DNA from: Pseudomonadota bacterium
GTDB taxonomy: Bacteria; Pseudomonadota; Alphaproteobacteria; Rhizobiales; Devosiaceae
Direction of reading: 5' to 3'
Assembly (NCBI GenBank): GCA_023430705.1
Contig: JAEYZJ010000047.1
Coordinates: 1-34,920, forward strand
Length of the DNA: 34,920 nucleotides
Part shown: positions 24,915 to 31,779 of the stretch, one piece after another
How positions within the stretch are numbered: the first letter of the stretch is position 1
Layout of the letters: every line of letters begins with the position of its first letter
The notes under the pieces: model-generated
Told to the model about the DNA's origin: nothing
Databases searched by the model: none
Seen by the model: only the letters and a program-made list of their open reading frames with translations
Made by a program: the position numbers and the translations under genes

Positions 24915-25463
24915 ATGACGACCAGCGCCTCCGCCGAGATCGCCGACCTCATCGCCCGGACAGCGCTCAGGGATCGTGCCGCTTTCCGTGACCTCTACGC
25001 CCGGACCAGTGCGAAACTTTTCGGCGTGACACTGCGTATTCTCAAGGACAGATCGGAAGCCGAGGAGGCCCTGCAGGAGGTCTACGTCAAGATCTGGCAA
25101 CGTGCCGACCGCTATGTCGCGGGAGGCTACAGCCCGATCAGCTGGCTGGTGGCGGTGGCACGCAACCACGCACTCGATATCCTCAGGGCGCGCAAGCCCG
25201 CGAGCGACGACATAGAGACGGCGATCGACCTCGCGGACGGCAGCCCCGACCCCGAACAGGCGACCATCGACAGTTCGGAGCGCACTCGCATCGACGGTTG
25301 CCTCAACACGCTCGAGGCCGACAAGGCCGACTGCGTGAGAAGCGCCTACCTCGACGGCTTCACCTACGAAGAACTGGCGACGCGCCACAACGTGCCGCTC
25401 AACACCATGCGAACCTGGCTCCGGCGGAGCCTGATCAAACTGAGAGAGTGCCTGACGGCATGA
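24915..25463 (+). CDS. ECF sigma-70 family factor, SigK-like
   Basis: This 182-residue extracytoplasmic-function sigma factor has only regions 2 and 4. Region 2 spans about residues 26-93, with EAEEALQEVYVKIWQRADRY and the -10-melting stretch. Region 4 spans about 128-178 and carries the -35-recognising helix-turn-helix (TYEELATRHNVPLNTMRTWLRR). The ATG of the anti-sigma gene overlaps its TGA stop, a standard sigma/anti-sigma coupling. The combination with an RskA-type partner and a nearby fasciclin gene points to the SigK type. I could not find a clear shared ECF promoter in front of this gene and the fasciclin gene. Confidence 0.92.
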   Translation: MTTSASAEIADLIARTALRDRAAFRDLYARTSAKLFGVTLRILKDRSEAEEALQEVYVKIWQRADRYVAGGYSPISWLVAVARNHALDILRARKPASDDIETAIDLADGSPDPEQATIDSSERTRIDGCLNTLEADKADCVRSAYLDGFTYEELATRHNVPLNTMRTWLRRSLIKLRECLTA

Positions 25464-26170
25464 GCACCGAAGGTCACAGCAGCAGCGGGGAGGACGACCG
25501 GATCCTGGTCGCCGAATACGCGCTCGGCCTTCTGGAAGGCGACGAGCGCGCCGCCGTCACGAGGAGGATCGCCGCCGAGCCGGCGCTGGCCACCGAGCTG
25601 CGCCTGTGGCGCAGTCGCCTTGCGAGCCTCGACAGCGAATTCGCGGAAGTCGCCGCGCCTGCAGCGGTCCTGAAGCGGGTCGAGGCTCGCCTGTTCGGTG
25701 AGCCCGTCCGCACCGGCTGGTGGAACTCCCTTGCCCTGTGGCGCGGCCTGACCGCCGCTGCCGCGGCCGTTGCTGTCGTCGCCGTGGGCTTCAACCTCAG
25801 CCAGCCTCGCCTCGACCCGGCCGCGCTCGCCACCCAGCTCGTGGCCGCCATCCAGTCCGAAGAGGGCTTCGGCGTCGAGTTCATCGCCGTCTATGACGAG
25901 GCGCTCGGCCAGGTCCGCGTCACCTCGCTGCGCGGCGATGCGGTGCCCGACAAGGATTACGAGCTCTGGTACATCAGGGGCGACCAGCCGGCCGTGTCGA
26001 TGGGTGTGCTGCCGGTCAACGAACGTCGCGAGATTCCGCTCGATGCTGCGGCGCGCGCCAATATCGAGCCGGGCACGGTGTTCGCCGTCACGCTCGAGCA
26101 GAAGGGCGGCTCGCCCACCGGCGTCGCGCAGGGCCCGATCGTCGCAGTCGGCACCGCTACCCCGATCTAA
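25460..26170 (+). CDS. RskA-type membrane anti-sigma factor
   Basis: This 236-residue protein is the probable negative regulator of the preceding sigma factor. Residues 14-75 form a cytoplasmic anti-sigma helical domain (ILVAEYALGLLEGDERAAV) without the zinc-binding HxxxCxxC signature. One membrane segment covers about 92-112. The periplasmic C-terminal domain (about 118-236) is RskA-like, with the DYELWYIRG and GVLPVNERREIPL blocks. By family knowledge, proteolysis of such anchors in response to envelope signals frees the sigma factor. The ATGA overlap with the sigma gene fixes the start at 25460. It contains no cysteine. Confidence 0.9.
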   Translation: MSTEGHSSSGEDDRILVAEYALGLLEGDERAAVTRRIAAEPALATELRLWRSRLASLDSEFAEVAAPAAVLKRVEARLFGEPVRTGWWNSLALWRGLTAAAAAVAVVAVGFNLSQPRLDPAALATQLVAAIQSEEGFGVEFIAVYDEALGQVRVTSLRGDAVPDKDYELWYIRGDQPAVSMGVLPVNERREIPLDAAARANIEPGTVFAVTLEQKGGSPTGVAQGPIVAVGTATPI

Positions 26171-26189
26171 CCTCCGTCGCCTGTATTGG

Positions 26190-26220
26190 CTGCGTCGTTG
26201 GCACCCCTCCGCCGACGCAG
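26190..26220 (+). other. Stem-loop after the anti-sigma gene
   Basis: CTGCGTCG (26190-26197) and CGACGCAG (26213-26220) form a perfect 8-bp stem around a 15-base loop, 20 bases after the anti-sigma stop. No T-run follows, so it is only a possible weak terminator or RNA-stabilising hairpin. Confidence 0.4.
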
Positions 26221-26388
26221 TCGATCGCGGCGCTACGAAATACCGCCCCAAAGAGTTTCGCGGTCCACCGCACATAAACTCCGTCGCATGAAAATGTGAT
26301 CCGAAACCCCGCCGGCGCTCCTTCCGTACCTGAGCCTGTCACACCCGCAAACCAACGCGGGACGCCAGTCAAAGGAAGGAACACTGAG

Positions 26389-26952
26389 ATGAAACTCTCG
26401 ACCCTGCGTGTATTCGCCGCCGCGGCCATGCTGTCCGTCACCGCGCTAGGCTCCGTCGCCTACGCAGAGAATCCGATGGTCGGCGGTGCCGCCATGTCGG
26501 AGTCCAAGGACATCGTCGACAACGCCGTCAACTCTGCCGACCACACCACGCTGGTTGCAGCGGTCCAGGCCGCCGGCCTTGTCGATACGCTGAAGGGAGC
26601 CGGGCCGTTCACCGTGCTCGCACCGACCAACGAAGCCTTCGCCGCCCTGCCGGCCGGCACCGTCGACACGCTGCTGAAGCCCGAGAACAAGGATCAGCTG
26701 ACCAAGATCCTCACCTGCCACGTGATCCCGGCCAAGGCGCTCGCCGCTGACGTATCGAAGATGGTGGCCGATGGCGGCGGCGAAGCGGTGATCGACACCG
26801 TTGGCGGCTGCAAGCTGACGGCCAAGGCCGATGGCGGCAAGGTCACCTTCACCGACGAGAACGGCGGCGTCGCCGACGTGACGATCGCCGACGTGGTTCA
26901 GTCCAACGGCGTCATCCACGTGATCGACAAGGTCCTGTTGCCCAAGTCGTAA
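26389..26952 (+). CDS. Secreted fasciclin (FAS1) domain protein
   Basis: This 187-residue exported protein contains one FAS1 domain, a fold linked to adhesion and cell-surface interaction. A Sec signal peptide covers residues 1-26, with likely cleavage after VAYA. The FAS1 domain (about 38-185) has the H1 block GPFTVLAPTNEAFAALP near 72-88 and the H2 block SNGVIHVIDKVLLP near 172-185. Two cysteines (C110 in LTCHV and C141 in GGCKL) may form a disulfide. The ATG has AAGGAAGGA upstream. It lies next to a SigK/RskA-type pair and before msrB, and it is a likely target of that sigma factor. Confidence 0.94.
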   Translation: MKLSTLRVFAAAAMLSVTALGSVAYAENPMVGGAAMSESKDIVDNAVNSADHTTLVAAVQAAGLVDTLKGAGPFTVLAPTNEAFAALPAGTVDTLLKPENKDQLTKILTCHVIPAKALAADVSKMVADGGGEAVIDTVGGCKLTAKADGGKVTFTDENGGVADVTIADVVQSNGVIHVIDKVLLPKS

Positions 26953-26981
26953 GCTCTGTCGAGCTGACTTGACTCGGACCG

Positions 26982-27017
26982 GTGTCCCGTCCCCCATGGA
27001 CGGGACACGATCCTTTT
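26982..27017 (+). terminator. Rho-independent terminator after the fasciclin gene
   Basis: An 11-bp perfect stem (26982-26992 with 26998-27008) with a 5-base loop is followed by GATCCTTTT. It lies between the fasciclin gene and msrB, so msrB needs read-through or its own promoter. Confidence 0.8.
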
Positions 27018-27073
27018 ACTGCCGGGCCGCTGTGCCGGCGATAGACTTCCGCGAACGCCGAGGGGAGTGGTCC

Positions 27074-27580
27074 ATGACCGATATCAGCCGCCGCTCAATA
27101 CTGCTGGGGGGAACCGCCGTCCTTTCGCTCGGTGCTGCGGGTTTCCTCTTCCGTCCGACATCGTCCTCGCGGGCCGCCGAAGGCACATTCGAGTTCACCC
27201 TCAGCGACAGCGAGTGGAAAAAGCGGCTGCACCCGATCAGCTATCAGGTGCTGCGGCACGAATACACCGAGCCTCCCGGCACCTCCGAGCTGCTCTATGA
27301 GCATCGCAACGGCACTTTCGCCTGCGCCGGTTGCGATCTGCCGCTGTTCGATTCGGCCACCAAGTACGAGAGCGGCACCGGCTGGCCGAGCTTCTACCAG
27401 CCGCTGGACAATGCCGTGGGCACGTCGACCGACATGCTGCTCGGCTATCCGCGCACCGAGGTCCATTGCCGCCGTTGCGGAGGCCACCTGGGCCACGTTT
27501 TCGAGGACGGGCCGCCGCCTACCGGGCTGCGCTACTGCATGAACGGTTACGCCCTGCAGTTTCATCCTTCCGCGGGGTAG
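27074..27580 (+). CDS. msrB: Tat-exported peptide-methionine (R)-S-oxide reductase
   Basis: This enzyme reduces the R form of methionine sulfoxide in proteins. From ATG 27074 it has 168 residues. The N-terminus carries a twin-arginine signal (SRRSILLGG at 5-13, then a hydrophobic stretch to about 26), so it should act in the periplasm. The MsrB domain has the structural zinc site C84, C87, C132 and C135, the block TGWPSFYQP near 102-110, and the catalytic Cys155 in RYCMNGYAL. The start has GGGGAG upstream. Its place after the fasciclin gene suggests repair of oxidised exported proteins. The electron donor is not evident here. Confidence 0.93.
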   Translation: MTDISRRSILLGGTAVLSLGAAGFLFRPTSSSRAAEGTFEFTLSDSEWKKRLHPISYQVLRHEYTEPPGTSELLYEHRNGTFACAGCDLPLFDSATKYESGTGWPSFYQPLDNAVGTSTDMLLGYPRTEVHCRRCGGHLGHVFEDGPPPTGLRYCMNGYALQFHPSAG

Positions 27581-27665
27581 TTCCCCGAAGCTGTCGTGCA
27601 GTGCAGGTCAGCGATGAGGCAGGAACGCTTGCGGCCTGCCGCAAACCGCGCCATCTCATCCAGTC

Positions 27666-28370
27666 ATGAAACTCACCATCATCCAGACGGGCGACGTGCC
27701 GGGGCCGTTGCGCCCCCGGTTCGGTGCCTATCCGCCGATGTTCCGGCGCATGTTCGACGAAGCCGGGCACGGTTTCGACTACGACACGATCCCGGTGTTC
27801 GAGGGGGCCGCGCTGCCGGACCCGGCCGGGCTCGAGGGCATACTGATCACCGGTTCCGCCGCCGGTGTGTATGAGGACCACGCCTGGCTGCCGCCGGTGC
27901 GCGCCTTTGTTCGCAAGGCCTATGCCGCCGGCACGCCAATGCTCGGTGTCTGCTTCGGGCACCAGCTCATGGCCGATGCGCTGGGTGGCGATGTCCGCAA
28001 GTCCGAGAAGGGCTGGGGTCTCGGCCGGCACACCTATGACGTGAAGTCGCGGCCGGGGTTCCTCGCCAGCGATCTGCCGGCCCTCTCCATTGCCTGCTCG
28101 CACCAGGACCAGGTGATCGTGGCGCCGCCGGAAGCGGAGGTGTTCCTGGGATCGGATTTCACGCCCAATGCCGGGCTGGTCTATCGCAACGGCCGGGCCG
28201 TCAGTCTGCAGCCGCATCCTGAGTTCCACGACGACTACACGCTGGCGCTCGCCGAACTGCGGCGCGGGCGCGCGCCCGGCCACATCATCGACGCGGCTGT
28301 CGCATCGGTGGCGACGCCCTCGCACAGCCGCGAGGTGGCCGGTTGGCTGGGGAACTTCTTCAGCCGGTGA
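27666..28370 (+). CDS. Class I glutamine amidotransferase (GATase1-like) protein
   Basis: This 234-residue protein is a stand-alone glutamine amidotransferase domain resembling the GMP synthase glutaminase. The nucleophile elbow GVCFGHQ contains Cys96, and the His184/Glu186 pair lies in LQPHPEFHDD, so the catalytic triad is complete. Related proteins may act in gamma-glutamyl transfer or hydrolysis, for example on polyamine conjugates, but the substrate is not known here. It has a weak ribosome site. It ends 10 bases before the stop of convergent engB. Confidence 0.88.
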   Translation: MKLTIIQTGDVPGPLRPRFGAYPPMFRRMFDEAGHGFDYDTIPVFEGAALPDPAGLEGILITGSAAGVYEDHAWLPPVRAFVRKAYAAGTPMLGVCFGHQLMADALGGDVRKSEKGWGLGRHTYDVKSRPGFLASDLPALSIACSHQDQVIVAPPEAEVFLGSDFTPNAGLVYRNGRAVSLQPHPEFHDDYTLALAELRRGRAPGHIIDAAVASVATPSHSREVAGWLGNFFSR

Positions 28371-28380
28371 TCGACCGGGC

Positions 28381-29031
28381 CTAATGTTCGAGCAGGTGCC
28401 GGATCTCGGCCCGCAACAGTTCCATGCCGGTCTTGGCCTCGCTCGAGGTCAGGATGATCTCCGGATGTGCCGCCGGGCGCTTGGCAATGGCCTCGCGCGT
28501 CTTCCTGATGGCGGCCTCGAGCTCTGCCCCATTCGGTTTGTCGGCCTTGGTGATGACGATCTGGTAGCTCACCGCCGCCTTGTCGAGTTCATTCATGACC
28601 GACTTGTCGTTGGCGTTCGGTCCATGACGGCCATCGATCAGCACATAGACACGTCGCAGGTTGGGGCGCCCGGTAAGGTACTGGTGGATGAGTCGCGTCC
28701 ACTGCTTCACCTTGGCTTCCGGCGCCTTGGCGAAGCCGTAGCCGGGCATGTCGACGATGCGCAGGTCGGCGTGCTGGCTCTCGAAGATGTTGAGTTCCTG
28801 CGTCCGCCCCGGCGTGTTCGACGTGCGCGCAAGCCCCGTCGTCCCGGTCAGCGCGTTGATGAGCGAGGACTTGCCGACGTTCGAGCGGCCGGCAAAGGCG
28901 ATCTCGAGCTTGTCGGGCGGCGGCAGGTCGTCGAGCCGCACGCATCCCTTGGTGAATACGAAGGGCCGCGCAAACAGCAGCCGGCCGGCTTCGATCTGGT
29001 CTTGGCTGAACTTTGCGGGGGTCTCGGTCAT
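28381..29031 (-). CDS. engB: Ribosome biogenesis GTP-binding protein EngB/YsxC (YihA)
   Basis: This is an essential-type GTPase that takes part in late assembly of the large ribosomal subunit. It has 216 residues. The G1 P-loop GRSNVGKSS is at 48-56, the G2 Thr lies in the SNTPGRTQ region near 71-78, G3 is DMPGYG at 94-99, and the G4 element is TKAD. The ATG at 29031 is used. It lies downstream of yidC on the same strand, separated by 103 bases containing a large hairpin. In rhizobial relatives it usually neighbours argB, from which it is separated here by the sigma/fasciclin block. Confidence 0.96.
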   Translation of the reverse strand: MTETPAKFSQDQIEAGRLLFARPFVFTKGCVRLDDLPPPDKLEIAFAGRSNVGKSSLINALTGTTGLARTSNTPGRTQELNIFESQHADLRIVDMPGYGFAKAPEAKVKQWTRLIHQYLTGRPNLRRVYVLIDGRHGPNANDKSVMNELDKAAVSYQIVITKADKPNGAELEAAIRKTREAIAKRPAAHPEIILTSSEAKTGMELLRAEIRHLLEH

Positions 29032-29083
29032 GGGCGTTCCATAGGGGAGGCAGGGGGCGTTGGGAAGGGGTCCTGCAAGCAGA

Positions 29084-29113
29084 AGGGCCGCGCATCTTGC
29101 GATGCGCGGCCCT
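29084..29113 (-). terminator. Perfect 13-bp hairpin between yidC and engB
   Basis: Arms 29084-29096 and 29101-29113 are perfectly complementary with a 4-base loop. Read on the minus strand it is followed by TCTGCTT, a poor T-tract. It lies 22 bases after the yidC stop, so it can act as a partial terminator, attenuator or RNA-end stabiliser between yidC and engB. Confidence 0.6.
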
Positions 29114-29134
29114 CGAATCGGAGAGAGCTCCGGC

Positions 29135-31003
29135 TCAGCTCGCCTTGCCGCCGGCCGGCTTCTCGTCGACCTTGGGCTTGCGCTTGAAGCTCGCGGCGAT
29201 GTTGCCCAGCAGGTTCACGTCGGCGCCGTTGCGCTTCATGATGTACCACTGCTGCGCGATCGAGAGCGTGTTGTTCCAGGCCCAGTAGATCACGAGACCG
29301 GCCGGGAAAGAGCCGAGCATGAAGGTGAAGATCACCGGCATCCAGTTGAAGATCATCGCCTGGGTCGGATCCGGCGGCGGCGGGTTGAGCCGCATCTGGA
29401 CCCACATGGTGACGCCCATGATGAGCGGCCAGATGCCCAGGTGGAGAAGGCCCCCGATGACCGGGATGGCAGTCGGATTCCACGGGATCAGTCCGAACAG
29501 CGTGAAGATGTTCGTCGGATCGGGCGCCGCAAGGTCGACGATCCAGCCGAAGAACGGCGCGTGCCGCATCTCGAGCGAGATGAAGATGACGGTGTAGAGC
29601 GCGAAGAAGACCGGAATCTGGATCAGGATCGGCCAGCAGCCTGCCAGCGGATTGATCTTTTCCTTCTTGTACAGCTCCATCATCGCCTGCTGCTGCTGCA
29701 CGCGATCGTCCTTGAAGCGCTCCTGGATCGCCTTCATCTCCGGCTGCACGCGCCGCATCGCCGCCATCGAGGCGTAGGAGCGGTTGGCGAGCGGGAAGAA
29801 GATGGCCTTGACGATGACCGTCACGGCGAGGATCGCAAGGCCGAAGTTGCCGAGGATTCCATAGAGGAAGTTCAGCACCTCGAACATCGGGCGCGTGATG
29901 AAGTGCAGCCAGCCCCAGTCGATCAGCAGCTCAAGCCGGTCAAAGCCGTAGGTCTTGTCATAGCTGTCGATGACGTGGGTCTGCTTGGCGCCGGCAAAGG
30001 CGTAGGTCGTGTTCTCGGCCGAGCCGCCCGCGGGCACCAGCACCGGCGTGCTTTCGACGAAGCTCGTCTGGTACACATCCTGTCCGCCCTGCACGCTGTG
30101 CGAGAAGCGTGCGTTGAGCGGCGAACCGGGTTCGCTCAGGACCGCGGTGGCCCAGTACTTGTCGCCGATGCCGACCCAGCCGCCCGTCGTCGAGGTCCAG
30201 TCGTTCTGGCCGTCATGGGCGACGTCGCTGTACTTCTTGGAGACGAGGTTGTTCGAGCCGAGCACGCCCAGCGGGCCTTCGTGCTGAACGAAGAAGTTCG
30301 AGACGTGCGGGGTGCCCTGGCGGACGATGCGCGAATAGGCGTAGAGCCCCACGTCGCCGCCGGTGTTGTTATCCACCTCCTGCTCGATCGTGAACAGGTA
30401 GTGATCGTCGACGCTGATGGTGCGGTGGAAGACGAGGCCGGCGCCATTGTCCCAGCGCAGCTTGACGGGCGTGCCGACGGTGAGGGCGGTGGTATCGCCC
30501 TCGACCGTCCAGACGCTGTTGGCGTCGGGCAGCTTTGCGGTCGAGCCGGCAGCCGGGGCCCAGCCGCTCTCGATGTAGTAGCCGCCCGGTGCGCCCGAGG
30601 GGCTGAGCAGCGTGATGATCGGAGAGTCGGGATCGACGGTCTCGTGGTATTCCTTGAGCCGCAGGTCATCGATGCGGGCACCCGTCAGGCTGATCGAGCC
30701 GGAGAGGGCAGGGGTGTCGATAGGCAGGCGCTGCGAGGCGGCAAGTGCGGCCTCGCGGGTCGGGAATGTGCCGGACGCGGCCGTGTCGGACGCCCCGGGA
30801 GTGGCAGCGGTTCCATCGGCTGCCGGGGTGGCAAGGCTCTGGTCGGCCGGCACCGTGGTGGTGGCCGTCTGCTGCGCGGCCAGTTCGGCCTGGCGCTGGG
30901 CCTGTTCCAGCTGCGGGCCGGCTACGAAGAATTGCCATCCGAACAGCACTACCATGCTGAGCACGATCGCTAAGATCATGTTGCGGTTGTTGTCGGACTG
31001 CAT
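29135..31003 (-). CDS. yidC: Membrane protein insertase YidC
   Basis: This is the inner-membrane insertase/chaperone for membrane proteins. It has 622 residues. The N-terminal signal-anchor is about 8-27, followed by an Ala/Thr/Pro-rich linker. The large periplasmic beta-sandwich domain covers about 75-350. The conserved YidC/Oxa1 core (about 370-595) begins with HFITRPMFEVLNFLYG. It contains the positively charged cytoplasmic loop with Arg/Lys and the later spans, and the C-terminal tail is basic (KRKPKVDEK). Its ATG shares one base with the rnpA stop (TGATG). Confidence 0.97.
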   Translation of the reverse strand: MQSDNNRNMILAIVLSMVVLFGWQFFVAGPQLEQAQRQAELAAQQTATTTVPADQSLATPAADGTAATPGASDTAASGTFPTREAALAASQRLPIDTPALSGSISLTGARIDDLRLKEYHETVDPDSPIITLLSPSGAPGGYYIESGWAPAAGSTAKLPDANSVWTVEGDTTALTVGTPVKLRWDNGAGLVFHRTISVDDHYLFTIEQEVDNNTGGDVGLYAYSRIVRQGTPHVSNFFVQHEGPLGVLGSNNLVSKKYSDVAHDGQNDWTSTTGGWVGIGDKYWATAVLSEPGSPLNARFSHSVQGGQDVYQTSFVESTPVLVPAGGSAENTTYAFAGAKQTHVIDSYDKTYGFDRLELLIDWGWLHFITRPMFEVLNFLYGILGNFGLAILAVTVIVKAIFFPLANRSYASMAAMRRVQPEMKAIQERFKDDRVQQQQAMMELYKKEKINPLAGCWPILIQIPVFFALYTVIFISLEMRHAPFFGWIVDLAAPDPTNIFTLFGLIPWNPTAIPVIGGLLHLGIWPLIMGVTMWVQMRLNPPPPDPTQAMIFNWMPVIFTFMLGSFPAGLVIYWAWNNTLSIAQQWYIMKRNGADVNLLGNIAASFKRKPKVDEKPAGGKAS

Positions 31004-31350
31004 CAGCTCTTCTTCTTCAGGTGAATCTTGGAAATCGAGGCGGAAAGCTCGTTGACGAGTTCCGCGAACGGGATGCTCAGTGCCGCCCGGCGGCCCACGA
31101 GCACGTAGTCATGTTGGGGCTCGAAGCGTGACTCGCAAGCCTTGGCTGCCGCACGAAGGCGACGCCGGATGCGGTTGCGCTCTGGAGAATTGCCCTGCTG
31201 CTTGGTCACGGTGAAGCCGATGCCCGGTTCGTCCAGGGCCCGGCCGTTCGCCTGCAGCGAAAATGCAGAGCGCCCGACGCGCATGCCTCGGGCGGCTCCA
31301 ATAAACTCGGATCGTTGCTTGAGGCGGCGCAAAGCGACCTCCTCGGACAT
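31003..31350 (-). CDS. rnpA: Ribonuclease P protein component
   Basis: This is the basic protein cofactor of RNase P, which processes tRNA 5' ends. It has 115 residues, normal size. The RNR signature runs from GNSPERNRIRRRLRAAAK at about 53-70, and the N-terminal LKQRSEF block is typical. The ATG at 31350 is used. A GTG 12 bases upstream, with AAGG at good spacing, would add 4 residues and is a real alternative. It lies 22 bases after rpmH and overlaps yidC by one base, so rpmH-rnpA-yidC is one operon. Confidence 0.94.
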   Translation of the reverse strand: MSEEVALRRLKQRSEFIGAARGMRVGRSAFSLQANGRALDEPGIGFTVTKQQGNSPERNRIRRRLRAAAKACESRFEPQHDYVLVGRRAALSIPFAELVNELSASISKIHLKKKS

Positions 31351-31372
31351 GGCCGTGAGCACGGCCAAGGCC

Positions 31373-31510
31373 TTAGGCCGACAGCTTCTTGCGGCCGACA
31401 GCGCGGCGACGGGCCAGCACGGCGCGGCCGTTCTTGGTCGCCATGCGGGCGCGGAAGCCATGCCGGCGGGTGCGGACGAGCGTGCTCGGCTGGAAGGTGC
31501 GTTTCGACAT
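31373..31510 (-). CDS. rpmH: 50S ribosomal protein L34
   Basis: This is a short basic ribosomal protein of 45 residues, below the length limit of most open-frame scans. It begins with MSKRTFQPSTLVRTRRHGFR, and later parts match the L34 pattern (RARMATKNGR, then VLARRRAVGRKKLSA). It leads the rpmH-rnpA-yidC operon. A strong promoter lies about 100 bases upstream. The ribosome site is weak. Confidence 0.96.
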   Translation of the reverse strand: MSKRTFQPSTLVRTRRHGFRARMATKNGRAVLARRRAVGRKKLSA

Positions 31511-31611
31511 ACTATCTGACCACGCCGGCGCGCGGTTCCCTAATTCTGCTGACTAGAGCTATTGGCATGCCGGCCGAGCCCCATCTCGAGGCCCACGGCA
31601 GATTTCGGCGC

Positions 31612-31640
31612 TGTATATGGAATTGGGCATGCGAAGTCAA
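31612..31640 (-). promoter_or_regulatory. Strong promoter of the rpmH-rnpA-yidC operon
   Basis: On the minus strand, TTGACT (31635-31640), a 17-base spacer, and TATACA (31612-31617) form a near-consensus housekeeping promoter. It leaves a leader of about 95 bases before rpmH. Confidence 0.75.
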
Positions 31641-31779
31641 CGCGACCTGCATGCGGCAGAAGGGCTTTTCTGCGGGCAATTTCCACACCGGGTTTGCGGC
31701 ACGGTCTATTGTCCCCCGGTGGCCGGGTGATATTGAGGCCACAGGGGGTTTGGGGCCCCGCTCAGCATCGGGGACGCGA

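Noticed and set aside
24793..26388. Shared ECF-type promoter motif in front of the sigma gene and the fasciclin gene
   Set aside because: Only loose matches (TGACCG against TGATCC) were seen, with no matching -10 at equal spacing, so no promoter is called.
26157..26441. Open frame on the minus strand upstream of the fasciclin gene
   Set aside because: No ribosome site or coding character; it overlaps the fasciclin promoter, leader and signal peptide.
30369..30377. TTATCCACC, one base from a DnaA box, near rpmH-rnpA
   Set aside because: It is a single site inside the yidC coding region with no cluster, no AT-rich unwinding element and no dnaA gene, so there is no origin signal.
29060..30973. 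Very long open frame antisense to yidC (637 codons), and similar long frames antisense to dnaX (10340-12010) and to the flavoprotein gene (31762-33333)
   Set aside because: They lie opposite strongly conserved genes, have His/Arg/Gly/Asp-rich composition typical of GC-rich shadow frames, and show no domain motifs.
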